A stretch of 32,317 nucleotides of DNA from an uncultured Lachnospiraceae bacterium (GCA_910583835.1 CAJTYM010000047.1:1-32317); one strand, 5' to 3'. Positions 14,152 through 22,567 are shown, counted from the stretch's first letter. Notes: a model not told the origin generated them from the sequence alone. Numbers and translations: made by a program.

Positions 14152-14874
14152 TTACTGACCTGAGCTGGCAGACGAGGGGCGGTTCCATTTATCTTGCAGA
14201 TAGCGCGCCAGGTACACAAAAGGCGTGTCGGCAAGGCTCGTAATAATGAAGATTATATAGCTGGAACAGGCGATGGAAATCAGCGTCTGCGTATTATGCG
14301 TGCCCAGAAATGCGCCCCAGGTAAACAAGATGGTGTTTAACAGCTGGGAAACTAACGTGGAGCCATTATTCCTAAGCCACAGGAATTTCTTGCTGTCTTT
14401 GAACTTGCGGCTGGTGAAATCCCACCATTTGTGGTATGCCCAGACATCAAAAAGCTGGACAATGACATACACGGCAATTCCCACAGCCATCAGCCGCGGG
14501 GTATTGGAGAATACTGTGCGGATACTTGGCATGGCAAAATCATTTTCATTGGGGATATAGAGCATCCAGGACTGGCTGATTAAGATAAAGCATACCGAGG
14601 TTGCGATGCCCAGCCACACAGCAGTCTGCGCGGCTTTTTTGCCGTACAGCTCGCTCAGAATGTCAGTCACGAGGAAGGTGGACGCAAAAAGGATGTTTCC
14701 CAATGTCATCTCCATGCCAAAGGCATTGACGACAATCAGTACCTCAATATTTGCCGCAATCGTGGCGATAACTGTCCACAGATAGAGCCCTTGTTCTCGA
14801 AAGATGGCAAAAAGGAGCAGCACGGCGGAGTAAGTAATAACCAAAGATAGGATTAAAAGAATTTCATTAAGCAT
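14152..14874 (-). CDS. yhhQ: Queuosine precursor transporter, YhhQ/VUT family
   Basis: An inner-membrane carrier for queuosine precursors (preQ0/preQ1 or queuine) needed for tRNA wobble modification. The 240-residue protein has about six membrane segments and the family's conserved blocks: ANIEVLIVVNAFGMEMTLGNILFASTFLVTDILSELYGKKAA (Asp and Glu of the binding site), VQLFDVWAYHKWWDFT and WLRNNGSTLVSQLLNTILFTWGAF (Asn, Gln). These are diagnostic for the former DUF165. Its ATG overlaps the 3' end of the radical SAM gene by 8 bp, so the two are translated together. That supports a joint role in queuine salvage. Import specificity among Q, queuine, preQ1 and preQ0 cannot be told from sequence. Confidence 0.9.
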   Translation of the reverse strand: MLNEILLILSLVITYSAVLLLFAIFREQGLYLWTVIATIAANIEVLIVVNAFGMEMTLGNILFASTFLVTDILSELYGKKAAQTAVWLGIATSVCFILISQSWMLYIPNENDFAMPSIRTVFSNTPRLMAVGIAVYVIVQLFDVWAYHKWWDFTSRKFKDSKKFLWLRNNGSTLVSQLLNTILFTWGAFLGTHNTQTLISIACSSYIIFIITSLADTPFVYLARYLQDKWNRPSSASSGQ

Positions 14875-15598
14875 GTTCTACGACACCTCCTACGCCGAAC
14901 GCGGTATTTTCCATCAAAATATCCACCCGGCAGTTTTCTATGTATTTGGGGTAAAGTTCTCTGGTAAAGGCAGCGATAACCCGGGGATCCGGCTTGATGG
15001 GCTTTAAATTTTCCTGCATGATATTGACGCAGACGCGCTCAAAATGGGCAAGCCCCGTCTGGATATCATGCTCCATGCTCTCTGCAGTTTGCCCGGGAAT
15101 GCCGAAGAGCAGACAGACTTCATCAAAATAAGCGGCAATTTCCCGGGGGCTGTCCGTGTCGATTCCTTTATCCAGATAGCTCTCGCGGAACAGAGCGTCA
15201 AAGGTCTCCACGCCCGTCTTGATTTTCAGTTCTATGCCGTGCGCTGCAAACCGCCTGCGGAAATCGGCGATATCCTCGCGATGCCGCCAGTGGCACTCAA
15301 AATGTACCTGACCAATATGGTTTTTCTTGCAGATTTCTTCAATCAGAGATAAAGTGGCTTCGTCTAAGTCCACGAAACTTCCGGAATTGATGACCTCCAG
15401 CTTCTGGTAGATGCCGGTGACTTTTAAGAGCTGTTCCTCGTTTAGCCTGAAATTTGCTTTCTCATCTGCCGAGGAATCCAGATGGTAGTCGCAGAAGCGG
15501 CAGCGCCGCCAGCTGCAGCCCTTTCCCCGGAGCATCACGATTTCCCTGGGATTTTTCTCATGGATGACAGCATAGCGGTTGGGGTTAAAATCGTTCAT
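14867..15598 (-). CDS. Radical SAM protein, probable queuine lyase (QueL-like)
   Basis: A 243-residue single-domain radical SAM enzyme. The iron-sulfur motif is CSWRRCRFC (C30-X4-C-X2-C), one residue longer than the usual CX3CX2C, followed by DYHLDSS. Downstream VINSGSFVDLDEAT, ECHWRHREDIADFRRRFAAHGIELKIKTGVETFD and LLFGIPGQTAESM follow the TIM-barrel order. Published work on gut clostridia described QueL, a radical SAM lyase that frees queuine from queuosine 5'-phosphate and is encoded with queuosine transporters. The 8-bp overlap with the YhhQ-type gene makes that role the best guess here. The partner kinase QueK is not in the window. No preQ1 riboswitch was found upstream. Activity is inferred, not shown. 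Confidence 0.7.
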   Translation of the reverse strand: MNDFNPNRYAVIHEKNPREIVMLRGKGCSWRRCRFCDYHLDSSADEKANFRLNEEQLLKVTGIYQKLEVINSGSFVDLDEATLSLIEEICKKNHIGQVHFECHWRHREDIADFRRRFAAHGIELKIKTGVETFDALFRESYLDKGIDTDSPREIAAYFDEVCLLFGIPGQTAESMEHDIQTGLAHFERVCVNIMQENLKPIKPDPRVIAAFTRELYPKYIENCRVDILMENTAFGVGGVVEHA

Positions 15599-15934
15599 TT
15601 CTTGTCCTTTCCGACAGCCCGGTCCCTGTTGCCCATCCAGAATGCTACCGTGTTCTGAACAGTAAAAAACGGCATACTCCGGCGCCAGGGCACGGAAAAT
15701 AACCGTTTCTCAAATCCCTAGTTTTGTTTAGAGACAGGATGGTCACGAACTGTCTTATGTAGTTGTGTTTTATGTCAGATACATGGGTTCTGAACAACGA
15801 TGCCATTATACTATGCATTTTTAGAGTTTACAAGGAAAAAGTTATTTTCGACAAAAAGCTTTTTTTGTGTACAAACAGTGACAAATAGTCCGGGAAAAGT
15901 TATAATTAAGAAAAAATGATAAGGGGGCATTATA
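15599..15934. other. Intergenic region between divergent genes
   Basis: Contains the leader of the minus-strand radical SAM gene, where AAACGG and CCGTTTTTT (minus strand, about 15669-15707) could form a terminator-like hairpin with alternative pairings. A second foldback lies closer to the gene (CAGAA/TTCTG around 15639-15657, inside CTGTT/AACAG), and AGACAG/CTGTCT around 15731-15754. It also holds the promoter of the plus-strand broken defence gene. No coding frame is convincing. Confidence 0.4.
15878..15906 (+). promoter_or_regulatory. SigA promoter of the DUF262 pseudogene
   Basis: GTGACA (15878-15883), 17 bp, TATAAT (15901-15906). AAGGGGG at 15921 and the ATG at 15935 follow. The promoter is intact although the gene is not. 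Confidence 0.6.
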
Positions 15935-18197
15935 ATGAGCAGCAAGATTACGGGAAAAGAATATCCTTTAAGTAAGATATTCAGCAAAGACTTTGATTAC
16001 CATATTCCGGTATACCAAAGGCCTTATGCATGGACGGAAGAAGAGGCGGAAACATTATTTGATGATTTTATTTGCGGTCATTGCCTCTTGCCTGTCAGGG
16101 GAGAATAGGGATAATTGTAATAAATATCTCCGGGAGCCGGGAAATGAACTGGAAGGACTTGAGCCATTGCCAAGGCTCCATCTGCGGCAAAAGGATCAGG
16201 ATTTCTTTCAGGAATACATACAGGAGGTAGAACTGACGAAGCTCGCAGAACGAGATATGGCAAGCCTGGAGAACGAATCGCAGCAGCATATCAAGGAGAA
16301 TTGCGTACTGCTCATAAAAAAGCTGGAGGCGGCATGTGGGAGGGATGAGAAAGAGGTTGCTGAATTCTGCAAATTTCTGTTGACAAGATGTTATCTTGTG
16401 GCAGTCTATTCGCCAAGCCAGCAGTCAGCATTCCGGGTGTTCTCTGTTATGAACAGCAGAGGGTTGGATTTGATGCCGGTGGATATTATCAAATCCGATA
16501 TAATTGGTAAGATACCAGAGAAGGAACAGCAGCATTATACGGATAAGTGGGAAGAACTGGAGGAACAGGCCTCGCGTTCCGGATTCAATGAGGTGTTCAC
16601 CCATACCTGCATGATTTTCGCAAAGGCGAAAGCAAAACAGAATCTATTGGAAGAATTTCGCGAGATTGTACTGCCCAAAGTCACTCCCCAAGAATTGATT
16701 GATGATATCCTGGAACCATATGCAGAGGCATATACTATTCTGACCAATAAGAAATATGTTGCGGTAAAAAATGTCGAACAGGTAAACCAATATTTATTTT
16801 GGCTCAATAAAGTAGGCAACTCAGATTGGATGCCCTCGGCTATCAAATTTATGGCTGAGCATAAAAACGACCCGGATTATGTGCTGTGGTTTATGGAAAG
16901 GCTTGAAAGGCTGGCGTCCTTCCTTCACCTTACGGCAAAAGATATCAACCGCCGTATCGAGAGATACAGACTGTTGCTGGAGGAGATGGAACTTAATCCT
17001 GACCACAGTATGGATGACTCCTTATCGTCAATTGAACTGACAAATAAGGAAAAGAAAGAGTTTGTAGGTGCGCTGGATGGGGAAATATATAAGCTTACAG
17101 GAATACGGCGAAATTTTGTCATATTAAGGCTGAATGAGTTTGTAGGGGATGGGGCTGCTAAATTTGATTTTGAACCGAATATACTTACGATTGAGCATGT
17201 ACTTCCGCAAACTGTAAAACCGGGGTCTGAATGGGAGAAACAGTGGCCTGACCGGGCAGTACGTGAACAGTGGATTCACTGCATTGCCAACCTTGTGCCC
17301 CTGACCAGGAAGAAAAACTCAGAGGCGAGGAATTATGACTTTGATAAAAAGAAAGAAAAGTATTTTAAAGGGAAGAACGGAACTACTACCTATCCATTGA
17401 CAACATAGGTGCTGAATGAGGCAACGTGGACTCCTGAAATTGTAAAGTCAAGGCAGGGAGAACTTATGGATAAGTTTATAGAATGCTGGAGACTTCAATA
17501 TGTAGAAGATACGGGCAAAAAAGAAACGGACGAAGATGACAGGACGCTGTTTTATATTTTCAATAAAAGGGGAGCGGATTCAGCCGGCTATCCGACAGAG
17601 GGTGGATTTGTTGTAAAGGCAGGCAGTAAGACATCTGATACGGTTGTAGAAAAATTTGAAATCAATTATCCGAATGCATTTAGGCTTCGTGAAAACCTTT
17701 GCCGTGAAAGCATTATTGTTGACGGAATTTTTCAATCCGACTATGAGTTTGACAGTATTTCCCTGGCGGCATCAGTAATCCTTGGAAGGAATTCCCGGGG
17801 GCAAAAAGAATGGATTGACAGTGTCGGAATCCCATATGACGAAAGTGCAGAGACGGATGGGAATATTGGGGAATTTAATATTAACGATGAAAGCACGTAT
17901 GGCGTACTGAAAGTGGGGGCATTGGCATTTGAATTGTTCAAAAAAATATTTGAAGCAGGCAAAATTACGGATGAGGAAGTAGACAAGCTAAAAGACAAAG
18001 AATATTCCAAACAATTGTTCAGCAAAACGAATTATCCTATCCTGGCAGATAACAGGGAAGATAACCGCGGAAAAAGCAATGTCATCAGATACAGGAAAGA
18101 GCCCATCCTTTACAAAGGAAAGAATATCTATTTTACCACACAATGGTTTGCTGGAAATAGAAATGATGTGATTGCCTGGTACCGTAAGCATTTATGA
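15935..18197 (+). pseudogene. GmrSD-like DUF262/DUF1524/DUF4357 defence nuclease, broken
   Basis: Intact relatives are type IV restriction-like proteins that act against modified phage DNA. The N-terminus is normal: YHIPVYQRPYAWTEEEAETLFDD, from the ATG at 15935. At about 16060-16073 the frame changes and the sequence jumps to ILFAVIASCLSGENRDN, so the DGQQR-containing core is missing; the first frame ends at a TAG at 16106. The following frame runs through the helical region to the HNH-type DUF1524 block (LTIEHVLPQ, CIANLVPLTRKKNSEARNYDF). An in-frame TAG at 17406 then interrupts YPLTT-stop-VLNEATWTPEIVKSRQ, where relatives continue. After it comes a DUF4357 domain (GGFVVKAGSK, SISLAASVILGRNSRGQKEWID) and a small C-terminal domain with QWFAGNRNDVIAWYRKH. 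Two lesions make it a pseudogene; the two later open frames could still yield fragments. Confidence 0.85.
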
Positions 18198-18306
18198 TTA
18201 TAATAACACTATTTTTGTCTGGGCAGCGTTGACTTTCTATATGGAATTGCTTATAATTTGAAACGGTATTTGAATTTCCCTATTTTGTAATTCATAGCAC
18301 ACAAAG

Positions 18307-18335
18307 TTTCCGTCATAAAATGATGGAAACGTAAG
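18307..18335. other. Perfect small hairpin upstream of hypothetical gene
   Basis: GTTTCCGTCAT pairs with ATGATGGAAAC around AAA, 11 bp with one G-U pair. It has no T-tract on either strand and lies about 30 nt before the next ATG, so it may affect that gene's mRNA rather than end the previous one. Confidence 0.4.
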
Positions 18336-18359
18336 TGTTATTGAGGAAACGAGGCATAT

Positions 18360-19055
18360 ATGGTAGATAAAATAAATGGGCAGAAGTATTACGAATATGC
18401 GAAAATCAATCAGGATAAGAGGAAGAACGTTGATTCGCCGGAATTCCATTTAGACCCGGACAAACAGGGTGTAATCTATGAGAAGAGCGAGGAGAAGAAA
18501 CAGGCGTCCAAGGCGGGAACCAGCCAGGAGGCTGCCAAATCAGCGCAGCAGAATATATCGTCTTTTGTCAAGGTGGAGATTTCCCATCAAGGCAAGGAGC
18601 AGGCAGAACGCAGCAGACAGCGCGCAGATTTTGCGGGGCAAATCCGCAAGTTTGCAGAGACGGCTGTTACGTTCCTCAAATCCTTGTGGGATAGAATCTG
18701 GAATGAACCGGCTGGCAGTAAGCAAGCAGAATTTCCAGAGGTTCTCGAAGAACGCATGGAGAAAGCCGGGGAGAAGACAGCGCCTTATGCTTCAGGGGAG
18801 ATACCGGGGGAATACCTGCTGCCAGGACCGGCAGATTACGCGCAGCCTGTCTACAGTAAGGAGGAGGTTCGCGCCATTTTCCGCAGGGGGAACCGGCAGG
18901 AGATTGAGAATTTTTTATCAGACAATGGCAGGCGGCATCTGGTGAAGAATTCCGATTTGCTGACGCAGTATGACAGAACCGGTGCAATCATCGGTGTTGA
19001 CCGTTCCGATAAAGAATTGATTCTGCATGGCAACAAGAATGAGATAAAATTATAA
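18360..19055 (+). CDS. Conserved-type hypothetical protein, 231 aa
   Basis: No family is recognised. The protein is cytoplasmic by composition (no signal or membrane helix), very rich in Lys, Glu and Gln, with a disordered first half (EKSEEKKQASKAGTSQEAAK), a short hydrophobic-amphipathic patch (ETAVTFLKSLWDRIWNE, about residues 101-117) and a Pro/Gly linker (GEIPGEYLLPGPADY). A better ordered C-terminal segment is EEVRAIFRRGNRQEIENFLSDNGRRHLVKNSDLLTQYDRTG. That last part looks like a regulatory or protein-binding helix bundle. It begins after GAGG and lies 27 bp upstream of the MBL hydrolase gene, so the genes up to the HemZ-like one may form an operon. Confidence 0.65.
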   Translation: MVDKINGQKYYEYAKINQDKRKNVDSPEFHLDPDKQGVIYEKSEEKKQASKAGTSQEAAKSAQQNISSFVKVEISHQGKEQAERSRQRADFAGQIRKFAETAVTFLKSLWDRIWNEPAGSKQAEFPEVLEERMEKAGEKTAPYASGEIPGEYLLPGPADYAQPVYSKEEVRAIFRRGNRQEIENFLSDNGRRHLVKNSDLLTQYDRTGAIIGVDRSDKELILHGNKNEIKL

Positions 19056-19082
19056 AGAGCAAGGGAAAGGAATACAAAGATT

Positions 19083-19703
19083 ATGAAAGTTGAGCAATAT
19101 TGTGTCGGGCAGGTGCAGACGAACTGCTATTTTGCAATCAATGAGCAAACACAGGAAGCGCTGATTGTGGACCCGGGAGATTCTGCGGAATTTCTGGCAG
19201 AAAAGATCAAGCAAAAAGAATTAAAACCGCAGGCAATTCTTTTGACCCACGGACATTTCGACCATGCGATGGCGGCAGAAGAGCTTGCCGAGATTTTTGA
19301 ACTTAAGATATATGCCCATGAAGCGGAACAAGATACGCTGAAACAGCCTGGGCTCAATGCTTCCGGCATGATTGGGCGCAGGGACAGCTACCGCGCGGAT
19401 GTCTTTGTGAAGGACGGCGAAGTGCTGAATCTTGCCGGTATGGAGCTGAAAGTGCTGCACACTCCGGGACATACGGAGGGCGGCTGCTGTTATTATGTGG
19501 AAAAGGAGCAGGCGCTGTTCAGCGGAGATACGCTGTTTTGCCAGTCCGTGGGCAGGACGGATTTTCCGCGGGGAAGCATGTCGCAGCTGCTGCGTTCCAT
19601 CAAGGAAAAACTTCTCCCGCTGCCCAATGCAGTAAAAGTCTATCCGGGCCATATGGGAGTTACGACGATTGGCATGGAGAAAAGCAGCAATCCATTTCTA
19701 TAG
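19083..19703 (+). CDS. MBL-fold metallohydrolase (glyoxalase II-like)
   Basis: A two-metal hydrolase of the glyoxalase II/YcbL type, 206 residues, cytoplasmic. The metal motif THGHFDHAM (HxHxDH) is followed by LKVLHTPGHTEGGCCYYV (third His), LFSGDTLF (bridging Asp) and VYPGHMGVTT (last His). The N-terminal QTNCYFAINEQTQEALIVDPGD is typical of the family. It lacks the extra C-terminal helical domain of true glyoxalase II, as is usual for YcbL-type proteins. GGGAAAGG precedes the ATG. The HemZ-like gene starts 12 bp after its stop, so the two are surely co-transcribed, as often seen in clostridia. Confidence 0.93.
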   Translation: MKVEQYCVGQVQTNCYFAINEQTQEALIVDPGDSAEFLAEKIKQKELKPQAILLTHGHFDHAMAAEELAEIFELKIYAHEAEQDTLKQPGLNASGMIGRRDSYRADVFVKDGEVLNLAGMELKVLHTPGHTEGGCCYYVEKEQALFSGDTLFCQSVGRTDFPRGSMSQLLRSIKEKLLPLPNAVKVYPGHMGVTTIGMEKSSNPFL

Positions 19704-19715
19704 AGGGCGGCAAAG

Positions 19716-21341
19716 ATGATAACGGTTAGTCTGAATGAAGCAAATTTTGAATATGATATCCATTCGCTGGTAAAAGCATTTTATCCTGCCGAGGATGTGA
19801 AGGTCTTTGCCGACACGCAACGCGTTGCGGAACTGGAGCAGGAATGTAAGCCGTTGTTTCGTCTGGAGGTGTATTACCGTAGGGAAGCTGGCGGCTGTGC
19901 GGCTGGGAAAGAAAGCCGTTTAAGGGAAGAAGCTGCTGTGGCTGGGAAAGAAAGCCGTTTAAGGGAAGAAGCTGCTGTGGCTGGGAGAGGAAGCCGCTTA
20001 AGGGAAGAAATGGCTATGGATGAGATACATATTCTCTTAAGGGAAGAGATAGCAGGAGACTGCCAGGAGCAAGAACGGCAGTCTCTTTTTCGCGCAGAAA
20101 CCCGGGCGGACTTTTCCGACCGGGGGGACACGAAGAACCGCCTGAAACGCTGCCTGTACAGGCTGCTGTCGGACTACAGCGGACAGACGCTTCCCTGGGG
20201 GACGCTGACGGGCATCCGTCCCACCAAAATTCCCATGTCCATGCTGAGGGATGGCAGGAAAGAGACGGATATCCGTACTTATATGTCAGAGACTTATCTG
20301 GCATCGGAGCAAAAGATTAACCTCAGCATGGAGATTGCCAGACGGGAGATGGAACTGTTAGATAAGATTGACTATGAGGACGGCTACAGTCTCTATGTGG
20401 GGATTCCGTTCTGTCCAAGTATTTGTTCTTACTGTTCTTTTTCTTCCTCCCCCATAGGACTGTGGGAGGATAGGGCAGATGATTATCTAATGGCACTGGA
20501 AAAGGAAATTGACTACGTTTCCCATGCATTTCGACACAGCAAATTGAATACTGTCTATATCGGTGGCGGAACGCCGACAACCCTTTCGCCCGGGCAGCTG
20601 CAGCGGCTGCTTGACAAGATAAAGGGGTGCTTTGATTTTTCATATTTATTGGAATACACGGTGGAGGCCGGACGACCGGACAGCATCACCAGGGACAAGC
20701 TGGATGTGCTGCGGGAGTATAATATTTCCCGCATTTCCATCAATCCGCAGACCATGAAGCAGGAGACGTTAGACATCATCGGTCGCCGCCATACCGTGGA
20801 ACAGACGGTTGAGAGTTTCCGTCTTGCCAGGGAACTGGGATTTGACAATATCAATATGGATTTGATTGTGGGACTGCCAAAGGAGACAGTCGATGATGTC
20901 AGGCATACAATGGAAAGGATTCAGGAATTGTCGCCTGACAGTTTGACGGTGCATTCCCTCGCCCTCAAACGTGCGGCAAGGCTTAAAATGTTCCCGGAAG
21001 ATTATGCCGGAATGAAGATGGAAAATACTTGGGAAATCATTGAACTGACGGCGGATTATGCCAGAAAGATGGGGCTTGAGCCTTATTACCTCTACCGGCA
21101 GAAAAATATGGCTGGCAATTTTGAAAATGTGGGCTATGCCAGCCCTGGCAAAGCCGGGCTTTATAACATTCTGATTATGGAGGAAGTGCAGAGTATTATC
21201 GCTGTCGGAGCCGGTAGCATATCAAAGAGGGTATACCCTGACGGACATATCGAAAGATGCGAAAATGTCAAGGATGTAGCGTCTTTCATAGAAAGAATCG
21301 ATGAAATGATTGAGAGAAAACGGAAACTTCTTGAGGATTAA
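19716..21341 (+). CDS. hemZ: HemZ-like coproporphyrinogen dehydrogenase-type radical SAM protein
   Basis: Resembles HemZ, a HemN-family radical SAM protein (oxygen-independent coproporphyrinogen III oxidase-like). The cluster motif is FCPSICSYC (CX3CX2C) after LYVGIPF; YIGGGTPTTLS, EYTVEAGRPDSI, RISINPQTM, NMDLIVGLP and EPYYLYRQKNMAGNFENVGY follow in the family order. At 541 residues it is longer than HemZ of Bacillus (about 500). The extra length lies between the N-terminal domain (ends FRLEVYYRREAG) and NRLKRCLYRLLSDYSGQTLPWG, where a charged repeat segment is inserted. Porphyrin activity of HemZ proteins is debated, and related proteins (HemW, heme chaperones) exist. No other heme gene is nearby. 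Confidence 0.88.
   Translation: MITVSLNEANFEYDIHSLVKAFYPAEDVKVFADTQRVAELEQECKPLFRLEVYYRREAGGCAAGKESRLREEAAVAGKESRLREEAAVAGRGSRLREEMAMDEIHILLREEIAGDCQEQERQSLFRAETRADFSDRGDTKNRLKRCLYRLLSDYSGQTLPWGTLTGIRPTKIPMSMLRDGRKETDIRTYMSETYLASEQKINLSMEIARREMELLDKIDYEDGYSLYVGIPFCPSICSYCSFSSSPIGLWEDRADDYLMALEKEIDYVSHAFRHSKLNTVYIGGGTPTTLSPGQLQRLLDKIKGCFDFSYLLEYTVEAGRPDSITRDKLDVLREYNISRISINPQTMKQETLDIIGRRHTVEQTVESFRLARELGFDNINMDLIVGLPKETVDDVRHTMERIQELSPDSLTVHSLALKRAARLKMFPEDYAGMKMENTWEIIELTADYARKMGLEPYYLYRQKNMAGNFENVGYASPGKAGLYNILIMEEVQSIIAVGAGSISKRVYPDGHIERCENVKDVASFIERIDEMIERKRKLLED
19902..20018 (+). repeat. 39-bp in-frame tandem repeat inside hemZ
   Basis: Three units: 19902-19940 and 19941-19979 are identical, 19980-20018 is diverged. 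Each encodes AGKESRLREEAAV or a variant. A partial unit lies before (about 19881-19900), and the LLREE after 20030 looks like a decayed one. Units of 13 codons keep the frame, so copy number can change without breaking the gene. Confidence 0.85.
20056..20090 (+). terminator. Terminator-like hairpin inside the hemZ coding sequence
   Basis: GAGACTGCC (20056-20064) pairs perfectly with GGCAGTCTC (20077-20085) around a 12-nt loop and is followed by TTTTT (20086-20090). It has every feature of a rho-independent terminator but lies within the translated linker, just after the repeats. Translating ribosomes may normally prevent it from acting. Confidence 0.6.
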
Positions 21342-21355
21342 AAAGAGTTTTTGTT

Positions 21356-21394
21356 GTACATCAAAATGGGGTTAGTACATCAATTGTACATCAA
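21356..21394 (+). repeat. Three copies of GTACATCAA after hemZ
   Basis: Copies at 21356-21364, 21375-21383 and 21386-21394, with an inverted trace (TTGATGATGTA) around 21423. This could be a regulator site or the remains of an attachment region; nothing in the sequence decides it. Confidence 0.4.
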
Positions 21395-21459
21395 TTTTTT
21401 ACCCAATGGTACTGAATAATACTTGATGATGTAGAGGAACAACCTAATATAGAGCCTAA

Positions 21460-21498
21460 AGGACAATCTTATTCTAACGAATAAGACTGTTCTTTTTT
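21460..21498 (+). terminator. Rho-independent terminator downstream of hemZ
   Basis: A 15-position stem (21460-21474 against 21479-21493) with one mismatch and one G-U pair, a TAAC loop and a run of six T (21493-21498). It is the strongest terminator in the window. The group II intron fragment begins 2 bp after the T run. Confidence 0.8.
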
Positions 21499-21500
21499 GT

Positions 21501-21858
21501 GTGCGCCCAGTATGGGCGAAATCTAATCGGTGAAAGTCCGTAACACGCCCTAGTAATAGGAAGTGTATGGCCAAGAGCAAGGGTGTCCATCGTGAGGTGG
21601 AATCTGAAGAAAGCTGGAGGCAAAGCTCTGGTCTGACGAACAGAAATCACATCAGGCTACAGTTAGGGATAAGGCTGCACAACAAGTCGAAGTCCAATAA
21701 CTACTCGGAACTAACTGTGGTAAATGTGGCGGATGGATGGAGTGAAAGATTGCGTTCTTACCTGGGGAGGTCTCGTCAGCGGGTGGATTACATCAACAAA
21801 TGTATAAGAAACCCATACCCGATTCGGGGAGTTATAGTAAGGCGATCGCAAAAGTAAT
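21501..21858 (+). mobile_element. Group II intron, 5' part of domain I only
   Basis: Starts with the intron consensus GTGCG followed by a CGCCC-agtat-GGGCG stem. It then shows the bacterial intron landmarks AATCGGTGAAAGTCCG, GAGGTGGAATCTGAAG, ACAAGTCGAAGTCC, CTTACCTGGGGAGGTCT and, at the end, the AAGTAATATG that in such introns directly precedes the reverse-transcriptase start. No reverse transcriptase, domain V or domain VI was found in the window; instead the sequence passes into the promoter of a tetR gene. Insertion just behind a terminator is the known target habit of some bacterial group II introns, mainly class C. The open frame over it (21567-21857) is not a gene. Confidence 0.8.
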
Positions 21859-21885
21859 ATGTTTGTGAACATTCAGCCAAATGGA

Positions 21886-21935
21886 TTGACAAAAAGCATT
21901 TTTGCTATTATGATATCAATGAACAAATATTCATT
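21886..21935 (+). promoter_or_regulatory. tetR promoter with overlapping operator
   Basis: TTGACA (21886-21891), 17 bp, TATGAT (21909-21914), then the inverted repeat AATGAA-N6-TTCATT (21918-21935) over the start of transcription. The layout is that of an autoregulated TetR-family gene. AAGGAGG precedes the ATG at 21955. Confidence 0.75.
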
Positions 21936-21954
21936 CAATAAGGAGGATGGTAAA

Positions 21955-22557
21955 ATGCCGAAATCTCCAGAGAGATGTCAAGAAATTCGTGAAGAAGCTC
22001 GTTCTAAAATATTGCATGACTCCATGCTTTATTTTGCTAAGAATGGTTTTGCTGGCACAAAGATAAGCGATTTAGCAAAACATATCGGTATTGGGCAAGG
22101 AACTCTGTATGTATACTTCAAGTCAAAAGAAGAATTATTCAACGAAATATATGCTTTAACGAATTACAGCGAAGATATAAAAGAACTGAAGATTCTTGCA
22201 CATTTGCCTATATCAGCCCCCAAAAAGATACGCAAGCTCTCCAAAAGCATAATGACTAATCTTATGCAGGATGAAGCCTACGCAGCTAAAGTTGCATTGA
22301 ATACGCAGATGACGCTTGAAAAAAAGGGGTTTGTTTCTGATGAAACTATCTACCAATCAGAATTGTATGGAATTACTGAAAAAATTATTATTCAAGGGCA
22401 AAAAGAAGGAAGCGTTGTGGATGGTATGCCAATGAAATTAGCCGATTATTTTTGGGGTGTTGTCTACCTTTACTCTCTTAGAAAACTATTCACAACGAAA
22501 TACGAACTGATTTCTGAGGAAGATTTAGCCCGTATTTTATTAAAAGATGAAGCGTAA
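21955..22557 (+). CDS. TetR/AcrR-family transcriptional regulator
   Basis: A 200-residue regulator. The N-terminal KILHDSMLYFAKNGFAGTKISDLAKHIGIGQGTLYVYFKSKEELFNEIY is a textbook TetR HTH. The C-terminal part is an all-helical ligand domain (LADYFWGVVYLYSLRKLF near the end), ligand unknown. The start at 21955 has AAGGAGG seven bases upstream; an open frame from 21859 reaches into the intron junction and is not used. The dyad over its promoter suggests autoregulation and control of the following SDR-acyltransferase-KTR genes, which begin 10 bp downstream on the same strand. Codon use and base composition are clearly more AT-rich than in hemZ upstream. Confidence 0.93.
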   Translation: MPKSPERCQEIREEARSKILHDSMLYFAKNGFAGTKISDLAKHIGIGQGTLYVYFKSKEELFNEIYALTNYSEDIKELKILAHLPISAPKKIRKLSKSIMTNLMQDEAYAAKVALNTQMTLEKKGFVSDETIYQSELYGITEKIIIQGQKEGSVVDGMPMKLADYFWGVVYLYSLRKLFTTKYELISEEDLARILLKDEA

Positions 22558-22567
22558 AGGGGCTTTT

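Noticed and set aside
15599..15720. preQ1 riboswitch upstream of the queuine-salvage pair
   Set aside because: No preQ1-I, -II or -III consensus could be matched; only generic hairpins are present.
21567..21857. 96-aa frame across the intron fragment
   Set aside because: It lies wholly in structured intron domain I and ends at its junction; it has no family resemblance.
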